Source: Bdellovibrionales bacterium Ga0074137
GTDB taxonomy: Bacteria; Bdellovibrionota; Bdellovibrionia; Bdellovibrionales; JAMPXM01
Length of the DNA: 64,000 nucleotides
Direction of reading: 5' to 3'
Assembly: GCA_001464715.1 (NCBI GenBank)
Contig: LNDT01000036.1
Location: forward strand, 1-64,000
Shown here: positions 26,531-35,677 of the stretch, one piece after another
How the letters are laid out: each line of letters opens with the position of its first letter
Position numbering within the stretch: position 1 is the stretch's first letter
Made by a program: the position numbers and the translations under genes
The notes under the pieces: model-generated
Told to the model about the DNA's origin: nothing
Databases searched by the model: none
The model's input: the letters and a program-made list of their open reading frames with translations, nothing else

Positions 26531-26563
26531 AAAAAAAAACGGACCGTGAGGTCCGCTTTTTTG
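26531..26563. terminator. Bidirectional intrinsic terminator
   Basis: CGGACC-gtga-GGTCCG with nine A on the left and six T on the right. It can terminate both the plus-strand lipoprotein operon and the minus-strand phaR-like gene. Confidence 0.85.
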
Positions 26564-26620
26564 CTCGGCGGTACTTTGCATACCGGCGACGTTTCGACTT
26601 CTAATTCGACTTCTAAGGAA

Positions 26621-27232
26621 TTAGTTGTCGAGGGATTTGTTTGAGTTGGGGAGGCTTGGCGTTTCTTCGCTGGCAAACTTGTTTGCGAAATCTGAAGAGT
26701 CGGCCGCTGCTGCTTTTGCAACGCGGTTCTCCAAAGACTGTTTCAAGTCATCATTCGAAGTGCGCTCGGGAGCTGCAACAACAGCTTCTGTGCGTGCGAA
26801 GTCTTGAGGAATCGCGCCCAGTTTTGCAAGGTAGCTCGAGATCGAACCGTTTGCGTTCTGGATGATTTCGCGAAGAGTGAAGAGCGGCGCGTAAGCCGAT
26901 GCTTTCTTTTCTGCCTCGAAAATGATCTGCGTGAGAGTCGCAGCAGTGATGTCATTTTTAGTTTTGTTGTCGATAACCATCACTTCTTCGTTGGTGCGAA
27001 TCATCTTCGCGATATCGTCGAGAGTGACGTAGCAGCTCTGCTGTGTGTCGTAGAGTTTGCGGTTCTGATAACGCTTGATGATTTTAGTTTTCGAGTTCGA
27101 GCGAGTGCTGACAGTGCTTGTCACCATGCCTCCGTTGCTCAGGTTGCTATTCATGAGGACTGACGCTTCTTGTCCACTCATTGGTTGTCCACTCACTGGC
27201 CCATGCCCATTGTTGATCAAAGTTTCTCCCAT
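26621..27232 (-). CDS. phaR: Polyhydroxyalkanoate synthesis regulator PhaR-like
   Basis: 203 residues. Residues about 50-110 are the PHB/PHA accumulation regulator DNA-binding domain: KIIKRYQNRKLYDTQQSCYVTLDDIAKMIRTNEEVMVID, with the hallmark RYxNRKLYDT. The C-terminal part is helical and low-complexity. In characterised bacteria PhaR binds both DNA and PHA granules and represses phasin genes. No phaA, phaB, phaC or phasin gene is beside it here, so a broader regulatory role is possible. A GGGGGG site precedes the ATG, and the gene ends at a shared bidirectional terminator. Confidence 0.88.
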   Translation of the reverse strand: MGETLINNGHGPVSGQPMSGQEASVLMNSNLSNGGMVTSTVSTRSNSKTKIIKRYQNRKLYDTQQSCYVTLDDIAKMIRTNEEVMVIDNKTKNDITAATLTQIIFEAEKKASAYAPLFTLREIIQNANGSISSYLAKLGAIPQDFARTEAVVAAPERTSNDDLKQSLENRVAKAAAADSSDFANKFASEETPSLPNSNKSLDN

Positions 27233-27537
27233 CGGTCCCCCCCAATTCCTTAACCAAATTCCGTGCGCAACATATGCAGGCCGCCACAGGTTGTCAAGTA
27301 AGCCAAAGAACTCCTAGGAGTAACCACAAACTACTGAAATCGCAGAGTTTTCGTGAAACTTTCGACCCACTTCTGGCCCGGGAGAGGCTCCTTGTAGCTC
27401 CAGAGGGTGGTCTTTCTTCAACGACTTGCGTCTTTCTCTGCGACTCGCGTCGAAGCTTCTCGGGTTAGGGCGCTCAAGTTTCCGGACTTAGGTGCCGATC
27501 CACACTCGACTAGTCTTTCGAACAATCGAGGCGACGC
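27233..27537. other. Divergent intergenic region upstream of phaR-like gene
   Basis: 305 bases with no supportable gene. It contains the 12-base palindrome at 27310-27321 and otherwise no clear promoter or hairpin that I can defend. Confidence 0.6.
27310..27321. promoter_or_regulatory. Perfect 12-base palindrome upstream of phaR-like gene
   Basis: ACTCCTAGGAGT, about 80 bases upstream of the phaR-like start. Position and symmetry suit an operator, possibly for autoregulation. Inference only. Confidence 0.3.
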
Positions 27538-28014
27538 GTGAGATCAATGAATCGAGCTGACTCAATTTCAAATCGTCGTTTTGGAACCACCGACCTAGCC
27601 ATTGTGATGGGGCTTTGGAGCGCCATGGCCGTTTTGTTGGGCGGTGTGCTGTCCGAACTGGCGAGTGACAGTGAGACCCCCATGGCGAAGTCTCAAAGTG
27701 AGGCTTTTGCGCTTCAGTTAGAGCAGGGACTCGACGCAGCACCTGTGACGGACCCTTCAATGGGAGGCCGTGCTCCTGCCTCTGAGATGGGCGACCTTGC
27801 TCTTCGCACGGGTGACCTTGGAAGAGACCCCTGGGGGCAAGCCTACAAGTACAAGATCGTCTCTGATGGCATCGTTGTCTGGTCGCAGGGCCGAAACGCC
27901 GAATGTGACTCAACCGAGGCGCTGCGCAAGCTGGACCAGGGAATTTCAGTGTCCGAATTCAAATTTGCTGGTGACGACGTCGGCTTTGTGAAGCCCCGAC
28001 ATAAAGTTCAGTAA
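27538..28014 (+). CDS. Pseudopilin-like membrane protein (GspG C-terminal motif)
   Basis: 158 residues from a GTG start; ATG 27547 would give 155. One N-terminal hydrophobic helix (TDLAIVMGLWSAMAVLLGGVLSEL) is followed by a periplasmic part ending in GDLGRDPWGQAYKYKIVSDGIVVWSQGRNAE. The DPWGxxYxY...VxSxGxxG/N pattern is that of the major pseudopilin GspG of type II secretion. The canonical prepilin cleavage motif (G then F-T-L-x-E) is not present, so export through a pilin pathway is uncertain. It stands alone, followed by a weak terminator. Confidence 0.6.
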   Translation: MRSMNRADSISNRRFGTTDLAIVMGLWSAMAVLLGGVLSELASDSETPMAKSQSEAFALQLEQGLDAAPVTDPSMGGRAPASEMGDLALRTGDLGRDPWGQAYKYKIVSDGIVVWSQGRNAECDSTEALRKLDQGISVSEFKFAGDDVGFVKPRHKVQ

Positions 28015-28038
28015 TACCAGAAACAACCCGGTATTTTT
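28013..28038 (+). terminator. Weak intrinsic terminator
   Basis: AATACC / GGTATT with an 11-base loop, starting in the stop codon of the pseudopilin-like gene and followed by TTT. Confidence 0.45.
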
Positions 28039-28122
28039 CCCTGAAATCGAATTTAAGCTGTCTAGTCCTGATTCCTTCAAGACCGCTCCAGAATAGGCCG
28101 ATCCGTGAACTGGAGGGTTTTT

Positions 28123-30030
28123 ATGCCCAGTTCAAAAGCCGGTTTTTTGGCGCTGTTTTTGAGTCTCGCGACAGTCCAACTTTCTAATCTAGGATGCGCG
28201 ACGAAATCCGCACGCTGGTCGTCGGAGTCGGCGCCGGTGGCTTACACGGAAAGCGCTGTTGATCTTACCGATCGAGCGCCGGCCTCCATGGCGATCCCGC
28301 GCGATATCGAAAAAACACTCGACACTCACAGCATGCGCGCGCAAGCCGATTACCACTTCACGCTTGGAGAAACTTTCTCGCTCGAGGGAAATCCAGCCAA
28401 AGCGATTGAAGAATATCGCCTCACTCTGATTTACGATCCGAAGTCGACGGCTGTTCGAATTCGGCTGGCAAGTGAGTACGTGAAACAGGGCATGGTCAGC
28501 GAGGCCATCAATCAAACCAAAACCGCGATCGAGATGAATCCGCAGAATGTCGATGCGAGAATGTTGCTGGGCGGGCTCTATTCATCGCTTCGCATGTTCG
28601 ACGAAGCTTTCAAAGAGTACGAGACGGTTCAAAAGCTTGATCCCGAGAATTTCGATGCGCCGATGTTTGTCGGCGCTCTGTATGCTGAGCAGAAGAAGTT
28701 TTCTGAAGCAGCGGTGCGCTTCGAGAAGCTTGCAAAAAATCAGGATAATCCCAACGCTCACGTCGCATGGTACTACCTCGGGCGAGTTCGTCTTGAAGAC
28801 AACAAAGACGATGTTGGCGGCCGTGCCGAAAATGCTTTCGAGCAATCGTTAGCCTTAAAACCGACCTTTGTTGATCCATTGCTCTCCTTGGGTGCTTTGC
28901 TCGAGTCAACGGGTCGCAAAGATAAAGCTCTCAGCGCGTATGCTAACTTTCAGGAAAAGCACGGTCCGAATGTCACTGTTGCTGAAACACTGGCGCAATT
29001 TTATCTCGAGCGCGAGCAGTACAGTAAAGCTCTCGAGCAGTTTGCGATCATCGAATCGTCGGATCCTGAGGATTTGAATTCACGCGTGAAGATTGCTTTC
29101 ATTCTCATTCAAGAGAAGCGCTACAAAGAAGCGATCATGAAGCTTGAAGACTTGGTGATGCGAATGCCGTCGGCGGACAAGGTTCGATTCTACCTTGGCG
29201 CAGTCTACGAAGAAGTGAAGAACTACAAAGCAGCTATTCCTCATTTTTTAAAGATTGAAAAAGTGAGTCCCTTCTTTGCTGAGTCGCGAGTTCACGCGTC
29301 GTACTTGTACAAACTTGTGGGTGACAGTCAGAACGCCGTGGCAGTGATTGAAGACGCCATTTCGCAGATGCCGGATCACGCGCCTTTTTACACTCTTTAT
29401 GCGTCTCACTTGGACGACCGACGTGAGTTCAAAAAAGCGGCTGACATGTTGAAAGGTGCCGTGGGCCGATTCCCGGAGAACGCTCAATTACATTACTTCC
29501 TTGGTAATATGCACGACCGTCTCGGTGACAAGCCTGAGACAATCGCGGCGATGAAGACAGTATTGAAAATCGAAGAGGATCATGTTCAGGCTCTGAACTT
29601 CTTGGCTTACACCTACGCAGAGTCAGGCGCAGAGTTGGAAGACGCTGAAAAGCTGGCTCGACGTGCCATCGAACTGAAGCCGCAAGACGGCTACGTCCTG
29701 GACACCCTGGGTTGGGTTCTTTTTAAACGCGGTGAGTTCGAAGCTTCGGTGAAGGTCCTCGAGGATGCTCATCGTTTGCAACCGAACGAAGCTGTGATTG
29801 CCGATCACCTTGGAGACGCCTACTATTACTTCCGCATGCCCGAGCGCGCGAAGCGACTTTACGAAAAAGCCGCCGCGATCGCCGAGGAGCAGAAAAAGCA
29901 AGGCGGGGTAACTGGTGACTTCGACACAGGCAGTGTATCGATCGAAAAAATCCGAGCCAAAATTGTTATCGTCGATCGGCAGCAAGATCTTCCGACGACG
30001 ACGGATCGCCGTCCCGCATCCGCGAAATAA
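28123..30030 (+). CDS. TPR repeat lipoprotein
   Basis: 635 residues from ATG 28123, chosen for the GGAGGG site 8 bases upstream; a GTG at 28105 lies before that site. The signal peptide ends in a lipobox (LSNLGC). From about residue 75 to 600 the chain is a run of at least twelve TPR units (AIEEYRLTLIYDPKSTAVRIRLASEYVKQG, EAINQTKTAIEMNP, DAEKLARRAIELKPQDGYVLDTLGWVLFKRGEFE). It is a large scaffold on the outer membrane, probably periplasmic. The next lipoprotein gene overlaps its end, so both are likely co-expressed. Confidence 0.88.
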   Translation: MPSSKAGFLALFLSLATVQLSNLGCATKSARWSSESAPVAYTESAVDLTDRAPASMAIPRDIEKTLDTHSMRAQADYHFTLGETFSLEGNPAKAIEEYRLTLIYDPKSTAVRIRLASEYVKQGMVSEAINQTKTAIEMNPQNVDARMLLGGLYSSLRMFDEAFKEYETVQKLDPENFDAPMFVGALYAEQKKFSEAAVRFEKLAKNQDNPNAHVAWYYLGRVRLEDNKDDVGGRAENAFEQSLALKPTFVDPLLSLGALLESTGRKDKALSAYANFQEKHGPNVTVAETLAQFYLEREQYSKALEQFAIIESSDPEDLNSRVKIAFILIQEKRYKEAIMKLEDLVMRMPSADKVRFYLGAVYEEVKNYKAAIPHFLKIEKVSPFFAESRVHASYLYKLVGDSQNAVAVIEDAISQMPDHAPFYTLYASHLDDRREFKKAADMLKGAVGRFPENAQLHYFLGNMHDRLGDKPETIAAMKTVLKIEEDHVQALNFLAYTYAESGAELEDAEKLARRAIELKPQDGYVLDTLGWVLFKRGEFEASVKVLEDAHRLQPNEAVIADHLGDAYYYFRMPERAKRLYEKAAAIAEEQKKQGGVTGDFDTGSVSIEKIRAKIVIVDRQQDLPTTTDRRPASAK

Positions 30031-30706
30031 TCAAGCTGCGATCGGCATTTTACTGTCGGTCGCCGCCCTCTTGGGCGCCTGCGCGACCCAACAGACATCT
30101 GAAGTAAATCGAAATCAGCGTTCGACAGGAACCGAGTTCGGTCAGTGGAGCGGCCGTGGATCGGCGACACGAGTTGTATCAAAAGATGGAAATTCAAAAA
30201 CGGAAAATTGGACCGTCAACCTTGAGGTCGTCGCCAGAACTCCTGGGTTTGGACGCATTGAAGTGACCGGCGCCATGGGTGTCTACGGTGGAACGATTGC
30301 GTGGAACGAGAGCGAGACACGAATCCTTTTGCCGGGTCAGCGGAAATTTGTGATCGCTCCCAATTCATCGCGCGCCTTCGTATCGATCCTCCCCTTTCCG
30401 ATCTCACCCGCCGAAGTCGAAGCAATACTCTTTGATCGAGATTTTGATGCCGCCGCCTTTCGCGCGCGAGGCATTTCATGTCGAAGTGAGTCTTCTGGCG
30501 AGAAGCAGATCTGCAGAAGTGAGGACGGATTTTCTTTGGAGCGAATTCGCGGCCGTGTCGAAACCGATTTTCAAGTGACGACAGCGGATGGCGCGAAAGT
30601 AAAAATGGTCTTGAAGCCCATTCGGTCCAAGGTCGAGGAGAGGGCTGAGCTCTGGGCGCTTGAGGCCCCAAAGGGTTTTAAGGTGATTCAACAGCCGCGC
30701 TTATAG
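29963..30706 (+). CDS. LolB-like outer-membrane lipoprotein
   Basis: About 247 residues if the TTG at 29963 is used; no ATG precedes the signal (another in-frame option is GTG 29915). The lipobox is LLGACATQ near residue 43, after an unusually long, Arg-rich N-region (KIFRRRRIAV). The mature part resembles the LolB/DUF4292 half-barrel: GRGSATRVV, NLEVVARTPGFGRIEVTGAMGVYGGTI, VSILPFPISPAEVEAILF. LolB inserts lipoproteins into the outer membrane. Overlap with the TPR lipoprotein gene suggests coupling. Start position and LolB function are both uncertain. Confidence 0.6.
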   Translation: MLSSIGSKIFRRRRIAVPHPRNNQAAIGILLSVAALLGACATQQTSEVNRNQRSTGTEFGQWSGRGSATRVVSKDGNSKTENWTVNLEVVARTPGFGRIEVTGAMGVYGGTIAWNESETRILLPGQRKFVIAPNSSRAFVSILPFPISPAEVEAILFDRDFDAAAFRARGISCRSESSGEKQICRSEDGFSLERIRGRVETDFQVTTADGAKVKMVLKPIRSKVEERAELWALEAPKGFKVIQQPRL

Positions 30707-30725
30707 GTCCTATCATTAGACCTAT
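30703..30725 (+). terminator. Hairpin at the end of the LolB-like gene
   Basis: ATAGGTC / GACCTAT, a perfect 7-base inverted repeat with a 9-base loop that includes the stop codon. It is followed by GTCTTG, not a clean T-run. Confidence 0.4.
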
Positions 30726-30908
30726 GTCTTGAGCCTCCCGATGAACGTCTAGAAATGAGTCCACCGTGTAGCAGCTTCTCGGTGCTGGCGATTAACCGCC
30801 GTTTCCATTTGGTTCACAGCCATTGGTCTGTCACACTTTTTATAGGGGGAGCGTCTCGCATTAGGGCGTTTCTTGAAGCGCAAAATTCCGTGGCCAAGGG
30901 GAAAACAG

Positions 30909-32999
30909 ATGTCGACAACGGGTTCAAACAATACATTCGACTTCGCAAGCCTAATCAAAGATTGGAACGGAAATAAAAAATTCCGGGATCTCTCTTGGTC
31001 AGGAACGTTCAACGACTATCTTGCGTTGGTAAAAGAGAATCCGAAAGTCACGCGCAATGCTTTCCAACGGATGTACGACATGGTTCTTGAAAAAGGGACC
31101 GAAGAGTATATCGACTTCAAAAAACAGATCGTGCGTTACAAGTTTTTCGATGACGTCGAGAACGACGGAAAAGATGCCGTCTTTGGCCTCGACATTTCAT
31201 TGATGAAACTGGTTAACGTTTTGAGATCCGCGGCTCTTGGTTACGGAACTGAAAAACGTGTCATTCTTCTTCACGGTCCCGTGGGCTCGGCAAAATCCAC
31301 AATCTGCCGCTCGCTCAAGCGCGGCGTCGAAAGATATTCGAAAACCGACAACGGCGCGATGTACACTTTTGAGTGGGTCGACGAAAAGGGCGAGCTTCAA
31401 GGTCTGCTTGGAAAAGAAGTGCGCACCTACACGTCGCCGATGCATGAAGAGCCGCTTCTTTTGATCCCCGAAGATCTGCGCCCGAAAGTTATCGAAGAGC
31501 TCAATCGAGGAAACAAAACTGATTTTCGAATTCAGATCGAAGGCGAGCTTTCGCCGCCGTCGCGATTTATCTTCAGAGCCCTGATGGAACGTTATGCCGG
31601 AGATATTTCAAAAGTCTTTTCGCATGTTCGCGTAAAGCGACTTGTGCTGAGTGAAGCCGACCGCATAGGAATTGGAACCTTCCAGCCGAAAGACGAAAAA
31701 AACCAAGATTCGACAGAGCTCACCGGCGACATTAACTACCGAAAAATCGCGGAGTACGGTTCTGATTCAGATCCAAGAGCTTTCAACTTCGATGGAGAAT
31801 TTAACGTCGCGAACCGCGGTGTCATTGAGTTCGTCGAGGTATTGAAGCTTGACGTCGCGTTTTTGTACGACCTGCTTGGTGCCTCACAAGAGCATCGTGT
31901 GAAACCTAAAAAGTTTGCTCAGACTTACATCGATGAAGTGATCATCGGTCATACCAACGAGCCCGAGTACCGCCGCCTTCAAGACAATGAATTCATGGAA
32001 GCCCTTCGCGACCGAACAGTAAAAATCGATATTCCCTACATCACAAAGTGGCGCCACGAAGTGAACATCTACAAAAAAGATTTTAACTCGCGAAAACTGC
32101 GCGGAGTTTCTATTGCTCCACACACCGTTGAGATGGCGGCCATGTGGGCCGTACTGACGCGTCTTGAAAAGCCGAAAAAAGCGAACCTGACGCGTCTTCA
32201 AAAGATGAAACTTTACGATGGGCGTACACTTCCCAATTACACCGAAGACAACGTGAAAGAGCTTCGAAAGGAAGCCACGCGCGAGGGTCTTGATGGAATT
32301 TCTCCGCGTTACATTCAAGACAAACTCTCAAACGCCCTCGTCAATGCGCAGCAGGGAAATCGCGGCTCCGTGAACCCGTTCATGGTTTTAAACGAACTTG
32401 AATCCGGTTTAAAGAGCCATGCTCTTTTGTCGAACGACGAGCTTCGGAATGAATTCAAAGAGCTGTTGGGTGTAGTTCGCCAAGAGTACGAAGAGATTAT
32501 CAAGGGCGAAGTCCAGCGAGCGATTTCGGCGGACGATTCAGCCCTGGCTCGTCTTTGCGCGAACTACATCGATAACGTAAAAGCCGTGACGCACAAAGAG
32601 CGCGTTCGAAACCAGTTTACTGGTCAAGACGAGGAGCCGGATGAGCGTCTGATGCGTTCGATCGAGGAGAAGATCGAAATTCCTGAGTCGCGCAAAGATG
32701 ATTTCCGACGTGAGATTATGAACTACATCGGAAAGCTGTCGATCGAAGGAAAGAAGTTCGATTACAAAACGAATGAACGACTTCACAAGGCTCTTGAGTT
32801 GAAGCTTTTCGAAGATCAAAAAGACTCTATTAAACTCACGTCACTCGTTTCGAGCGTCGTGGACAAGGAAACGCAGGAAAAGATCGACATCGTCAAATCG
32901 CGCCTGATCAAAGATTATGGCTATGACGAAATTTCTGCGAATGACGTTCTTCATTACGTTGCCAGCATCTTCGCTCGTGGAGATGTGAAAAAACAGTAG
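30909..32999 (+). CDS. prkA: Serine protein kinase PrkA
   Basis: 696 residues, close to the family's usual size. The start [12 protein letters not shown] was chosen because a GGGGAAA site precedes it. An N-terminal AAA+ domain carries Walker [10 protein letters not shown] at 123-131, and the C-terminal PrkA domain fills about residues 400-690. PrkA proteins are stress- and starvation-linked AAA-type kinases or proteases. It is first of the conserved trio prkA-yeaH-spoVR, 44 and 5 bases apart, a set known from starvation and stress responses in many proteobacteria. Identity is secure. Confidence 0.96.
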   Translation: MSTTGSNNTFDFASLIKDWNGNKKFRDLSWSGTFNDYLALVKENPKVTRNAFQRMYDMVLEKGTEEYIDFKKQIVRYKFFDDVENDGKDAVFGLDISLMKLVNVLRSAALGYGTEKRVILLHGPVGSAKSTICRSLKRGVERYSKTDNGAMYTFEWVDEKGELQGLLGKEVRTYTSPMHEEPLLLIPEDLRPKVIEELNRGNKTDFRIQIEGELSPPSRFIFRALMERYAGDISKVFSHVRVKRLVLSEADRIGIGTFQPKDEKNQDSTELTGDINYRKIAEYGSDSDPRAFNFDGEFNVANRGVIEFVEVLKLDVAFLYDLLGASQEHRVKPKKFAQTYIDEVIIGHTNEPEYRRLQDNEFMEALRDRTVKIDIPYITKWRHEVNIYKKDFNSRKLRGVSIAPHTVEMAAMWAVLTRLEKPKKANLTRLQKMKLYDGRTLPNYTEDNVKELRKEATREGLDGISPRYIQDKLSNALVNAQQGNRGSVNPFMVLNELESGLKSHALLSNDELRNEFKELLGVVRQEYEEIIKGEVQRAISADDSALARLCANYIDNVKAVTHKERVRNQFTGQDEEPDERLMRSIEEKIEIPESRKDDFRREIMNYIGKLSIEGKKFDYKTNERLHKALELKLFEDQKDSIKLTSLVSSVVDKETQEKIDIVKSRLIKDYGYDEISANDVLHYVASIFARGDVKKQ

Positions 33000-33043
33000 G
33001 CGAAATGAACGGACGGGAAGTTCTATTTAGAGACGGAGTCTGA

Positions 33044-34141
33044 ATGTCCATTCGAGAAGATCAGGGTCGCTTTCGAGATATCGTTCGCGGCCGGATCAAA
33101 GAGAACTTTAAGAAGTACGTCACACACGGCGAGATGATCGGTAAGCGTGAAAACGATCTCGTGAAAATTCCAGTGCCTTCGATCGACATCCCTCGCTTTA
33201 AATACGGTCCAAAACAGCGCGGTGGTGTCGGCCAGGGGCAAGGAAAGCCCGGCGATCCAATGAATGGAGAGCCGCAAGAGGGAACGGGTGAGGCCGGCGA
33301 TCAGCCAGGTCAGCATCAGATCGAAGTCGACGTTACTCTGGACGAGTTGGCCGCGATACTTGGTGAGGAGCTTGAGCTTCCGGATATCAAGCCCAAAGGG
33401 CGACCGCGGCAAGAGGCGACAAAAAACAAATACACAGGAATGGCTCCGGTCGGTCCTGCGGGCCTTCGTCACTTCAAGTCTTCTTATAAAAAAGCACTGC
33501 AGCGATATATTTCAAGCGGTGTTTACACGCCGGAAAATCCTGTGATCATTCCTCAGCGCGGGGACTTTCGATATCGCTCGTTCAAGCCGGTCGTTTCCCC
33601 TCACGCCAGTGCGGTTGTCATTTACATGATGGACGTGTCGGGTTCGATGGGCGAAGAGCAAAAAGAAATTGTTCGCCTGGAAAGTTTTTGGATCAATACT
33701 TGGCTGAAAAAGCACTACAAGGGTCTTGAGACGCGATTCATTATCCACGATGCAACGGCGAAAGAGGTCGATGAAAAAACGTTTTTTTCGACGAGTGAGT
33801 CGGGCGGAACGCTGATCAGCTCGGCCTTTAAGCTTGCGAAAGACATTATCGATGCCGATTATCCTCCCGACAAATGGAACATCTATCCGTTTCATTTTTC
33901 TGACGGCGACAACTGGTCGGGTGAGGACACCAGGCTTTGCATGCGCCTTCTGAGTGAATTTTTCCTGCCGAATGTGAATCAGTTTGGCTATGGACAAGTC
34001 GAATCGAAATATGGAAGTGGTCAGTTCGCAAAAGACCTCGAGCGCGAGTTCCCGGACGACGACCGTCTTGTCATTTCCAAGATTGAAAATCGCGATAAAA
34101 TCCTAACTTCGATCAAAGACTTTTTGGGAAAGGGCCGGTAG
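33044..34141 (+). CDS. yeaH: YeaH/YhbH family protein (DUF444, VWA-like)
   Basis: 365 residues. The order is a basic N-terminus, a Gly/Gln-rich linker ([13 protein letters not shown]) and a von Willebrand A-like domain with the MIDAS-type motif [13 protein letters not shown], then [12 protein letters not shown]. This is the DUF444 family encoded with PrkA and SpoVR. The family is thought to act with PrkA; its biochemical role is not settled. It lies between prkA and spoVR in the operon. Confidence 0.95.
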   Translation: MSIREDQGRFRDIVRGRIKENFKKYVTHGEMIGKRENDLVKIPVPSIDIPRFKYGPKQRGGVGQGQGKPGDPMNGEPQEGTGEAGDQPGQHQIEVDVTLDELAAILGEELELPDIKPKGRPRQEATKNKYTGMAPVGPAGLRHFKSSYKKALQRYISSGVYTPENPVIIPQRGDFRYRSFKPVVSPHASAVVIYMMDVSGSMGEEQKEIVRLESFWINTWLKKHYKGLETRFIIHDATAKEVDEKTFFSTSESGGTLISSAFKLAKDIIDADYPPDKWNIYPFHFSDGDNWSGEDTRLCMRLLSEFFLPNVNQFGYGQVESKYGSGQFAKDLEREFPDDDRLVISKIENRDKILTSIKDFLGKGR

Positions 34142-34146
34142 GCGCG

Positions 34147-35676
34147 ATGGCAAATCTCACCCCGGATCTTGAAAAATGGCGTTTGAAAATTTTGAAGGTC
34201 GCCGAAAGTTACGGTCTCGATATGTACGAGACGATTTTCGAGCTGATCACTTATGATCAAATCAATCAGTTCGCCGCTTACGGGGGTTTCCCCGTAAGAT
34301 ATCCACACTGGCGATTTGGAATGGAGTATGAGCAGCTTTCAAAGAGCTATGAGTACGGACTATCAAAAATCTACGAAATGGTCGTCAACACGGACCCTTG
34401 CTATGCCTATCTCATGGAAGGCAACCGTATGGTGGATCAAAAGCTCGTGATGGCCCACGTTTACGGACACTGCGATTTCTTTAAGAACAACCAGTGGTTT
34501 GCGCCGACGAATAGAAAGATGATGGATCAGATGGCGAACCACGCGACTCGCATCCGTCGCTACGTTGATCGCTATGGTGTCGATACGGTGGAGGATTTCA
34601 TCGACAAGGTTCTTTCGCTTGAGAACCTTATTGATCGGCATTCGCCTTATGTTCAACGTTCGGCGGCCCAGTCGCGCAATGCGGCCGCTGACGTTCGGGA
34701 AGAGTCGTCGGAAGCAGCACTTCTTCGCGTGAATCGCGATTACATGGACGAGTATATAAATCCAAAGGATTTCGTCGATCATCAAAGAGCGAAAGCCGCG
34801 GCCGAGACCACTCGACTCGCAAAATTTCCTGCGCAGCCGCAAAGAGATGTTCTTTCATTTTTGATGCATCACGCCCCTTTGAAAAACTGGCAACAGGACA
34901 TTATCTCGATCATTCGCGACGAGGCTTACTATTTTGCGCCGCAAGGAATGACGAAGATTATGAATGAAGGCTGGGCCTCGTACTGGCACTCAAAAATCAT
35001 GACTCAAGATGTGCTGAGTGATTCCGAAGTTGTGGATTTCGCAGATGCGCATTCCGGTACCATGGCGATGGCGCCCAACGGCTTTAATCCTTACAAGGTT
35101 GGTATCGAACTATTCCGAAATATTGAAGAGCGATGGAACAAAGGTCAGTTTGGTAAAGAGTGGAATGAGTGCGACGACGTTCAGGCCAAAAACAATTGGG
35201 ACAAAAAGACGGGGCTCGGACGCGAAAAGATTTTTGAAATTCGCCGAAACTACAACGATGTCACCTTTATCGATGAATTTTTGACCGAAGACTTTTGCAT
35301 CGCCAATAAAATGTTCGTCTATAAATTCAATAAACGCACCGGTGCTTACGAGGTCGATACGCGAGACTTCCCGCAGATTAAGCGTCAGCTGCTGTTTCAG
35401 CTCACGAACTTTGGTCAGCCAATTGTGCAGGTGGAAGACGCCAACTTTGAAAATCGCGGAGAGCTTTTATTGACGCATCTTTTTGAAGGTATCGAGATGC
35501 AGCCGGATTACATGCGAGAAACTTTGAGCAATCTGCAAGCCATTTGGGGGCGCCCCGTCAGTATCGCGACTGTGCAAGACGAGCAGCCGAAACTCTACCG
35601 CCATGACGGAAAAGAAATCAAAGAGCACGCCATCGGCGAAGCCGCAAAAGCGGCTGACGAAAAAGCGGACGACTGA
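34147..35676 (+). CDS. spoVR: SpoVR family protein
   Basis: 509 residues. It starts 5 bases after yeaH. Family marks include YGLDMYETIFELITYDQINQFAAYGGFPVRYPHWRFGMEYE, VMAHVYGHCDFFKNN and NEGWASYWHSKIM, which together contain His/Glu/Asp residues that look like a metal site. SpoVR was named for a spore cortex phenotype in Bacillus but is widespread in non-sporulating bacteria in the prkA operon. Its stop is one base from the stop of the convergent ankyrin gene. Confidence 0.96.
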   Translation: MANLTPDLEKWRLKILKVAESYGLDMYETIFELITYDQINQFAAYGGFPVRYPHWRFGMEYEQLSKSYEYGLSKIYEMVVNTDPCYAYLMEGNRMVDQKLVMAHVYGHCDFFKNNQWFAPTNRKMMDQMANHATRIRRYVDRYGVDTVEDFIDKVLSLENLIDRHSPYVQRSAAQSRNAAADVREESSEAALLRVNRDYMDEYINPKDFVDHQRAKAAAETTRLAKFPAQPQRDVLSFLMHHAPLKNWQQDIISIIRDEAYYFAPQGMTKIMNEGWASYWHSKIMTQDVLSDSEVVDFADAHSGTMAMAPNGFNPYKVGIELFRNIEERWNKGQFGKEWNECDDVQAKNNWDKKTGLGREKIFEIRRNYNDVTFIDEFLTEDFCIANKMFVYKFNKRTGAYEVDTRDFPQIKRQLLFQLTNFGQPIVQVEDANFENRGELLLTHLFEGIEMQPDYMRETLSNLQAIWGRPVSIATVQDEQPKLYRHDGKEIKEHAIGEAAKAADEKADD

Positions 35677-35677
35677 A

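Larger units (their letters stand above)
26295..26620. other. Gene-free stretch between two convergent genes
   Basis: 326 bases without a supportable gene. It holds a 30-base perfect inverted repeat (26326-26355 / 26437-26466) and a bidirectional terminator (26531-26563). Short open frames here only translate the arms of the repeat. Confidence 0.8.
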
